Source of the DNA: JAEUJZ01 sp964460115
GTDB lineage: Bacteria > Myxococcota_A > Polyangia > Palsa-1104 > JAEUJZ01
DNA length: 64,000 nt
Direction: 5' to 3'
NCBI GenBank assembly: GCA_964460115.1
Contig: CAYWPR010000031.1
Coordinates: 1 to 64,000 of the forward strand
The position numbers and the translations under genes were made by a program. This document shows, piece after piece, positions 59,628-64,000 of this stretch. The notes under the pieces were generated by a model. The model searched no databases, was not told the origin of the DNA, and saw only the letters and a list, made by a program, of their open reading frames with translations. Positions within the stretch are counted from its first letter, which is position 1. Each line of letters opens with the position of its first letter.

Positions 59628-60851
59628 TTAGCGCTGTACGACCATGGCGATGCCTTCGCCACCACCGATACACAGCGATGCGACGCCGTGGTGCAGATTG
59701 TAACGCGGCAGCGCATGAAGCAGAGTTACAAGCAGCCGAGCTCCAGAGGCCCCGATGGGATGGCCAAGCGCCACTGCGCCGCCGTGAACATTCACCCGTT
59801 CTGCATCTAGACCCAGAAGGCGGTTATTGGCCAGCGCGACCACTGCAAAGGCCTCGTTGATCTCGTAAAGATCGATGTCTTTTTTGCTCAGCCCGGCGCG
59901 CGCGATGGCTTTTTCAATCGCCGTGGCCGGCGCCGTCGTAAACCACTCGGGCGCCTGGGCGTGTTGGGCATAGCTGCGAATGCGCCCGAGTACCTTGGCC
60001 CCGCGACGGCTAGCTTCCTCTGCCGACATCAGCAAAAGGGCGGCGGCGCCGTCGTTGAGCTTGCTGGCATTGGCGGCGGTCACCGTCCCGTCTTTTTCAA
60101 AGGCGGGACGCAACGTCGCCATTTTTGTCAGGTCGGCGCGGCCCGGCTCTTCATCGACGGCCACTACTTTGGCCGGGCCTTTTTTCTGCGCGACCTCAAC
60201 CTTGACGATTTCGTCGTCGAATTTGCCTTCTTTTTGCGCCTGCAGGGCTCGCCGATAGGATTCGGCGGCGAAGGCGTCCTGGGCCGCGCGGTCGAATTTG
60301 TGCTCACGCGCGCAAAGCTCAGCGGCCGAGCCCATGTGGAAGTTGTTGTACGGATCCCACAGGCCGTCAAAGATCATACCGTCTGTGGCTTGCTTATGGC
60401 CCATGCGAAAGCCATCGCGGGCGCCGGTCAGATAGTAGGGCACATTGCTCATCGATTCCATGCCGCCGGCGACGGCAATTTCGCAGTCGCCAGCCGCGAT
60501 GGCTTGCGCCGCCAGCGCCACTGCTTTTAATCCGGACCCGCAGACCTTGTTGACAGTCTGGCAAGGAACGGAAGTAGGCAGTCCAGCGCGAATCGCTGCT
60601 TGCCGCGCCGGGGCCTGGCCAATGCCGGCTTGCAGAACGCAGCCCATGATGACTTCACCGACGTCATGTCCTTCGACGCCGGCGCGTGCCAGAGCGGCTT
60701 TGATGGCGATGGCACCCAGATCCGGGGCATTGAAGCCGGCCAATTCGCCACCGAAGCTGCCGATGGGGGTGCGGGCAGCACTGCACAACACAACTTCGCG
60801 GGCACCAAGGCCGCCAGAAAGTCCTTCAGCAAGTTCTTTGGACGTCGCCAT
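59628..60851 (-). CDS. Acetyl-CoA acetyltransferase (thiolase)
   Basis: A 407-residue thiolase with catalytic Cys in VNKVCGSGLKAVALAA, His in GGAVALGHPIGASGARL and Cys in LCIGGGEGIAMVVQR. The MESMSNVPYYLTGAR block and DLYEINEAFAVVALA are typical of acetyl-CoA acetyltransferases (PhaA/AtoB type). With the two downstream genes it forms a C4 acyl-CoA module. It has an AGGAG eight bases before its ATG and follows a DUF4397 lipoprotein by only eleven bases. The separate thiolase at 15586 has a different N-terminus and probably a different chain-length preference. Confidence 0.94.
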   Translation of the reverse strand: MATSKELAEGLSGGLGAREVVLCSAARTPIGSFGGELAGFNAPDLGAIAIKAALARAGVEGHDVGEVIMGCVLQAGIGQAPARQAAIRAGLPTSVPCQTVNKVCGSGLKAVALAAQAIAAGDCEIAVAGGMESMSNVPYYLTGARDGFRMGHKQATDGMIFDGLWDPYNNFHMGSAAELCAREHKFDRAAQDAFAAESYRRALQAQKEGKFDDEIVKVEVAQKKGPAKVVAVDEEPGRADLTKMATLRPAFEKDGTVTAANASKLNDGAAALLLMSAEEASRRGAKVLGRIRSYAQHAQAPEWFTTAPATAIEKAIARAGLSKKDIDLYEINEAFAVVALANNRLLGLDAERVNVHGGAVALGHPIGASGARLLVTLLHALPRYNLHHGVASLCIGGGEGIAMVVQR

Positions 60852-60862
60852 AAAACATTCTC

Positions 60863-62320
60863 CTAGGGGCGCGGAGTCACTGTGGTCGTCGGAATAAAGA
60901 TGCGCGGCGCCTGCATCGTGGTGGCGCTTGATTCGACAACGGCAACGGTCTTTAGCTGCGCCGGGTCCGGAGAAACCGAGCCGGTCAGATAGAACGTCGT
61001 GATTTCGCCGCGGGCGCTGTCGGCATCAGCTTGGGACACTGTGATGTCCCATTGGTCTTTCGCATCAGGCGCCGATTTAAGATGCAACGTCGAGCTTACC
61101 AGATCCTCAGTGCGATAGTTTGTCGCCTGCTTTACGTAAACTGTGGAAAACAGGGCCGGGCCATCGGCCGTCTGATGCAGGTCGAGGCCGCCGCTATTGA
61201 ATATGGTATGGACAAGGCGCCAGGCCCCGGCATCGCCTTTGATTCTACGTTCCACAGCGGAAAATATCGGTGCGGCAAACCGAGCCTGCAGCGCCGGATT
61301 TACTCGTCCGGAATAAAACACTGTCCAGCTAGTGCCCGGGAACAGTTTGAAATTTTCTTGGTAACTTGAATCCGACTCACCCGCCTTGCGAACCATGATC
61401 GGATAGATGCCGCCCGCTTTTTCAATCAGCTTCGAGGCTGCCTCGTAACTAAAGCCAGCGACGAGGTTGCCATCTTGTGGGGAATAAATATCAATGGGAC
61501 CGGCATCCATGCCGGCATGAAAGAAATACAGGCTGGCCTTGGGGGCCTGCGCGTCGTTGTTGATGGTTAGCGGCAAATCGCTAAGCTGCCCGGTCTTTTC
61601 ATCAAGCAGCGAGACGGCAAAAAACTTGTCGTCAACCGCCAGCGGATGGGTTTCGCCAAAGACGATGGCGGTAAGCTGCGCGCCGGCCGAATACGGGCCG
61701 GGCAGGGTCACGCGGGCCAGTGGAAACTTGGCGCCCGACTCCGCCAGCGAAAGGGTCAGCGGTGCGCTTAGGTCGCCCGAAGCAATCGCAGTGCCAGCCG
61801 TCAGTTGTCCGAAGGCCACCTGGTTGCTCATCACAGCGTCGCCGGCAGAGACGTCAAGAATCGGCGCGGCGGGCGAGGCATGCAGCATGCGCAAAGACAC
61901 AGCCGACGCACTGTTCGGGCTTAGTCGCTGCACGGAAAAATTACGTCCTGTGGCCTCGTCATCGCGGCCCATGGCGGTGACTAGGACGCGGTCGTCTTCG
62001 CGCAAAAGGACATAGTTGCTAAAGTAAGCATTTTTCAGATCCGTGGATCCAGCGCCAATCAATGTGACTTGATGGTTTCCGGCGGCCACGGCGAGGTTGC
62101 CGCTGCTTTTGCGATAGCCAAGATCCCCCATCATCTTGGTGCCGTCGACGTAGATATCCATCTTGTCAGAGTTCGGCACGGCGTTTACGACATACAAAGA
62201 TGCGCTATGCAGCGTGGGCGGACTCGTCAAGATGTTGGGATTTTCGGGCATCTCCGAATTGCAGCCTGCGGCGACGATGCCCAGCGACAACGTGATAAGG
62301 GTGATAACACGACGGAACAT
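60863..62320 (-). CDS. DUF4397-domain lipoprotein
   Basis: The 485-residue product starts with a clear lipoprotein signal (MFRRVITLITLSLGIVAAGC, lipobox Val-Ala-Ala-Gly-Cys) with GAGGAGG eight bases before the ATG at 62320; the frame stays open further upstream, but that part is not coding. Two DUF4397-like beta-domains are visible, with the telltale pattern SASLYVVNAVPNSDKMDIYV followed by DGTKM and later SLRMLHASPAAPILDV. Such domains occur in surface lipoproteins of many bacteria and their binding partners are mostly unknown. It lies between nusB and the thiolase with gaps of 22 and 11 bases, an odd insertion into a metabolic run. Confidence 0.88.
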   Translation of the reverse strand: MFRRVITLITLSLGIVAAGCNSEMPENPNILTSPPTLHSASLYVVNAVPNSDKMDIYVDGTKMMGDLGYRKSSGNLAVAAGNHQVTLIGAGSTDLKNAYFSNYVLLREDDRVLVTAMGRDDEATGRNFSVQRLSPNSASAVSLRMLHASPAAPILDVSAGDAVMSNQVAFGQLTAGTAIASGDLSAPLTLSLAESGAKFPLARVTLPGPYSAGAQLTAIVFGETHPLAVDDKFFAVSLLDEKTGQLSDLPLTINNDAQAPKASLYFFHAGMDAGPIDIYSPQDGNLVAGFSYEAASKLIEKAGGIYPIMVRKAGESDSSYQENFKLFPGTSWTVFYSGRVNPALQARFAAPIFSAVERRIKGDAGAWRLVHTIFNSGGLDLHQTADGPALFSTVYVKQATNYRTEDLVSSTLHLKSAPDAKDQWDITVSQADADSARGEITTFYLTGSVSPDPAQLKTVAVVESSATTMQAPRIFIPTTTVTPRP

Positions 62321-62342
62321 TAGGAACCTCCTCGATTGAAAC

Positions 62343-62861
62343 TCAGCGCGGATCCGCAGCGTGGTCGCCGGGCGGAAAGGTGGTAGTGGGGGCGTCGCTT
62401 TGGCCAAGCTCACGCATGACGCGATCCAGGACCCCGTTGACAAATCCGCTGGATTCGGTGGTGCTGTAGCGACGGGCAATTTCGATCGATTCGTTTAGGA
62501 CGACGCGGGCCGGAATTTCGCGGCGTTCGCATAGTTCAAAACAAGCCAGGCGAAGCAGATTGCGATCCACCCACGACATGCGCTCAAGCCGCCAATTGCG
62601 CGAGCAGTTTCCAAGCAGCGCGTCGATGCTGCGCAGCGAATTTCGCACCCCGTGCACCAAAGACTCGGCAAAGGCCTGCTGTTCGAGCGCGGATTCGCGC
62701 CCTTGACGCGTTTCGGCTTCTCCTTCGCTATCGTCGAGCTCGCTCGGGACTAGATGCTTGAAATAAAATCGTAGGGCTTGCTCGACGGGCAGATCGGGTT
62801 GACGATCGAGCAAGCACAATATTTGAAGCGCCATCTCGCGCCCGCGCCGACGGCTACCCAT
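62343..62861 (-). CDS. nusB: Transcription antitermination factor NusB
   Basis: NusB binds boxA RNA with NusE/S10 and promotes antitermination of rRNA transcription. The protein of about 172 residues is helical, with an Arg-rich N-terminus (MGSRRRGREMALQILCLL) and the conserved C-terminal helices RNLLRLACFELC and ESIEIARRYSTTESSGFVNGVLDRV. An acidic/Glu-rich insert (ELDDSEGEAETRQGRES, about residues 45-65) makes it longer than the usual 130-145 residues. ATG 62861 overlaps the end of ribH by eight bases, so it is coupled to it. Confidence 0.93.
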   Translation of the reverse strand: MGSRRRGREMALQILCLLDRQPDLPVEQALRFYFKHLVPSELDDSEGEAETRQGRESALEQQAFAESLVHGVRNSLRSIDALLGNCSRNWRLERMSWVDRNLLRLACFELCERREIPARVVLNESIEIARRYSTTESSGFVNGVLDRVMRELGQSDAPTTTFPPGDHAADPR

Positions 62862-63390
62862 GGCTTCCTGTCCCAGGTCCAAGTTGACGGTACAGAGATA
62901 TCATTTCCAGCGCGGCCAGCGCGGCATCAGCGCCTTTGTTGCCGGCCTTGGTGCCAGCGCGCTCGACGGCTTGTTCGATGGTGTCAGTGGTCAGAACGCC
63001 GAATAGCACCGGCACCGGTGCGGAAAGCGCCACCTGAGCCACGCCTTTGCTGGCTTCGCCGGCAACGTAGTCAAAGTGTGCCGTTGCTCCGCGAATGACG
63101 GCCCCCAGGCAGATCACCGCATCGAAGCGGCCGCTATGGGCGCAGCGGCGGGCCAGCGGTGGAATTTCAAAGGCCCCGGGACAGCGCACAATGGTGATGG
63201 CGCTGGCGGTTCCACCGGTACGCGAAAGGACATCGATGGCGCCTTCGATGAGCCTTTCGACCACGAAGGCGTTGAAGCGGCTGGCGACGATGGCCACGCG
63301 GACTCCACGGGCATCGATTTGTCCGCTAATCTGGCCGACGGAAAGCGGCGGGGCAGATTCGAGTTGCGAGATCGAGTTTGTAGACGACAT
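62854..63390 (-). CDS. ribH: 6,7-dimethyl-8-ribityllumazine synthase
   Basis: RibH condenses 5-amino-6-ribitylaminouracil with dihydroxybutanone phosphate to make lumazine, the penultimate step of riboflavin synthesis. Conserved blocks are VAIVASRFNAFVVERLIEGA, CPGAFEIPPLARR, DAVICLGAVIRGATAHFDYV (with the catalytic His) and VPVLFGVLTTDTIEQAVERA. The 178 residues include about 25 extra at the N-terminus compared with short family members. Gene order ribBA-ribH-nusB is usual in bacteria. Confidence 0.96.
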   Translation of the reverse strand: MSSTNSISQLESAPPLSVGQISGQIDARGVRVAIVASRFNAFVVERLIEGAIDVLSRTGGTASAITIVRCPGAFEIPPLARRCAHSGRFDAVICLGAVIRGATAHFDYVAGEASKGVAQVALSAPVPVLFGVLTTDTIEQAVERAGTKAGNKGADAALAALEMISLYRQLGPGTGSHG

Positions 63391-63417
63391 GAGAATGGTC
63401 TTTGGTTCGCGGGCGAT

Positions 63418-64000
63418 TTATCGGGCGATAAGGGGCAGGCTCTCGGCCAGCGTTAAGCCATAGCCTTCGAGACCAGCGATTTTTTTGGGGTTGTTGGTCA
63501 TCAGGCGCATGTGTTGCACTCCCAGGGCGCGCAGCACTTGCGCACCCAAGCCGAAGTCGCGCAGTTTGCTGCGATGCGTCGACGTGGCGCCGGGGTGTAC
63601 CACAAAAACGTCCAAATCATGACGAAGCGTATAGCGCCCCGTCGGGAAAATGTAAAGCAGAACGCCGCGCTGGGCGGCATCGATGGCCAAAAGCGCAGCG
63701 CGCAACTGGGCGCCACTGTCGCAGCCGCGGGCCGAAAGTACGTCTCCGGGCCAGCAGGCGGTTTGGACTCGCACCAGCACCGGATCGTCGCAGGCGCTGC
63801 TCGATCCAATGTCGCCTCGGCATAGCGCCAGATATTCAGTCGGCTCGACGGGAGTGGTGTACAGGTAGCCGCGAAATTCGCCCAGCGCTTGGCCATCGAC
63901 AGTTGGGACCAGAGGAAATTCCATCACCTGTTCGACGAGGCGCTCGGTCTGTAGACGGTACTCGATGATGTCGGCGACGCTGATGATAAGCAGATTGTGC
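63418..64000 (-). CDS. ribBA: RibBA, 3' part, with degenerate GTP cyclohydrolase II domain (partial)
   Basis: The frame is open to the right edge, where the residues LLIISVADIIEYRLQTERLV match the end of the DHBP synthase (RibB) domain, so this is the C-terminal part of a bifunctional RibBA. The second half aligns with GTP cyclohydrolase II: PVLVRVQTACWPGDVLSARG, QRGVLLYIFPTGR, SKLRDFGLGAQVLRALGV and LMTNNPKKIAGLEGYGLTL. However, the zinc motif Cys-x10-Cys-x-Cys reads Cys-x10-Cys-x-Ser, the EGRGIGLxxK block is lost, and about 13 residues around the conserved Tyr-Asp-Thr-Val-Glu-Ala region are missing, with the C-terminus ending about 20 residues early. The cyclohydrolase half is probably inactive. 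Confidence 0.9.
   Translation of the reverse strand, partial: HNLLIISVADIIEYRLQTERLVEQVMEFPLVPTVDGQALGEFRGYLYTTPVEPTEYLALCRGDIGSSSACDDPVLVRVQTACWPGDVLSARGCDSGAQLRAALLAIDAAQRGVLLYIFPTGRYTLRHDLDVFVVHPGATSTHRSKLRDFGLGAQVLRALGVQHMRLMTNNPKKIAGLEGYGLTLAESLPLIAR

Overview
The window is a moderately GC-rich stretch of bacterial chromosome, densely coded on both strands. It most resembles Myxococcota (former Deltaproteobacteria). The support is a MYXO-CTERM-like C-terminal tag (Cys, hydrophobic stretch, Arg run) on the Gly-rich protein at 51422-53554, Cys-rich secreted-protein motifs (C-x5-C-x5-C-x3-C and DCGGSC types), two large Ser/Thr kinases, PEGA, DUF4397, VWA and thrombospondin-3/OmpA envelope proteins, and an Oar-like TonB-dependent receptor. 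I see no phage, IS element, CRISPR array, rRNA or tRNA.

Layout. 1-2.3 kb: the 3' end of a VWAVG-repeat protein converges on an orphan ethanolamine ammonia-lyase large subunit. 2.3-9.6 kb: a strong promoter drives a split complex I operon, nuoA-B-C-D-G-H-I (no nuoE, F or J-N), then an exported cyclophilin. 9.7-15.5 kb: Oar-like receptor, VWA lipoprotein and a small exported protein. 15.6-16.7 kb: a thiolase ending in a bidirectional terminator. 27.2 down to 16.8 kb (minus strand): a long collinear run of P-loop ATPase, MBOAT acyltransferase, Rel (p)ppGpp enzyme, fumarase, small OB-like protein, metal-site-deficient MDR protein, hexapeptide acyltransferase and UDP-sugar dehydrogenase. 27.2-30.1 kb: DUF4403 lipoprotein and a GT-C-like membrane protein. 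37.7 down to 30.0 kb (minus): branched-chain 2-oxoacid dehydrogenase E1beta-E2-E1alpha, translationally coupled to a cysteine-less thioredoxin-like protein and a lipoprotein, then a PEGA/TolB-like protein and an ATP/ADP-translocase-like carrier.

42.6-38.0 kb (minus) carries the most unusual gene: a 1310-residue exported protein whose last 1141 residues divide by hand into 64 units averaging 17.8 residues, built on a Leu-Pro-Leu-Phe-Phe core, with a Gly-Pro variant every third unit over part of its length. 42.9-50.3 kb: Ser/Thr kinase, a Fic-like protein with a ruined active site, a MscS channel, a PLP aminotransferase and a polytopic membrane kinase. 50.3-55.8 kb: lipoprotein (predicted near-leaderless), Gly-rich lipoprotein with MYXO-CTERM tag, and OmpA protein with TSP3 repeats. 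55.8-57.9 kb: exonuclease/endonuclease/phosphatase lipoprotein, an unassigned gene and a small lipoprotein. 64.0 down to 57.9 kb (minus): ribBA (with a degenerate GTP cyclohydrolase II half)-ribH-nusB-DUF4397 lipoprotein-thiolase-hydroxyacyl-CoA dehydrogenase-crotonase, almost gapless.

Taken together the genes describe an aerobic or respiratory heterotroph that uses branched-chain amino acids and C4 acyl-CoA intermediates, with a large investment in envelope proteins and kinase signalling. All functional calls come from reading motifs by eye; no search was run.
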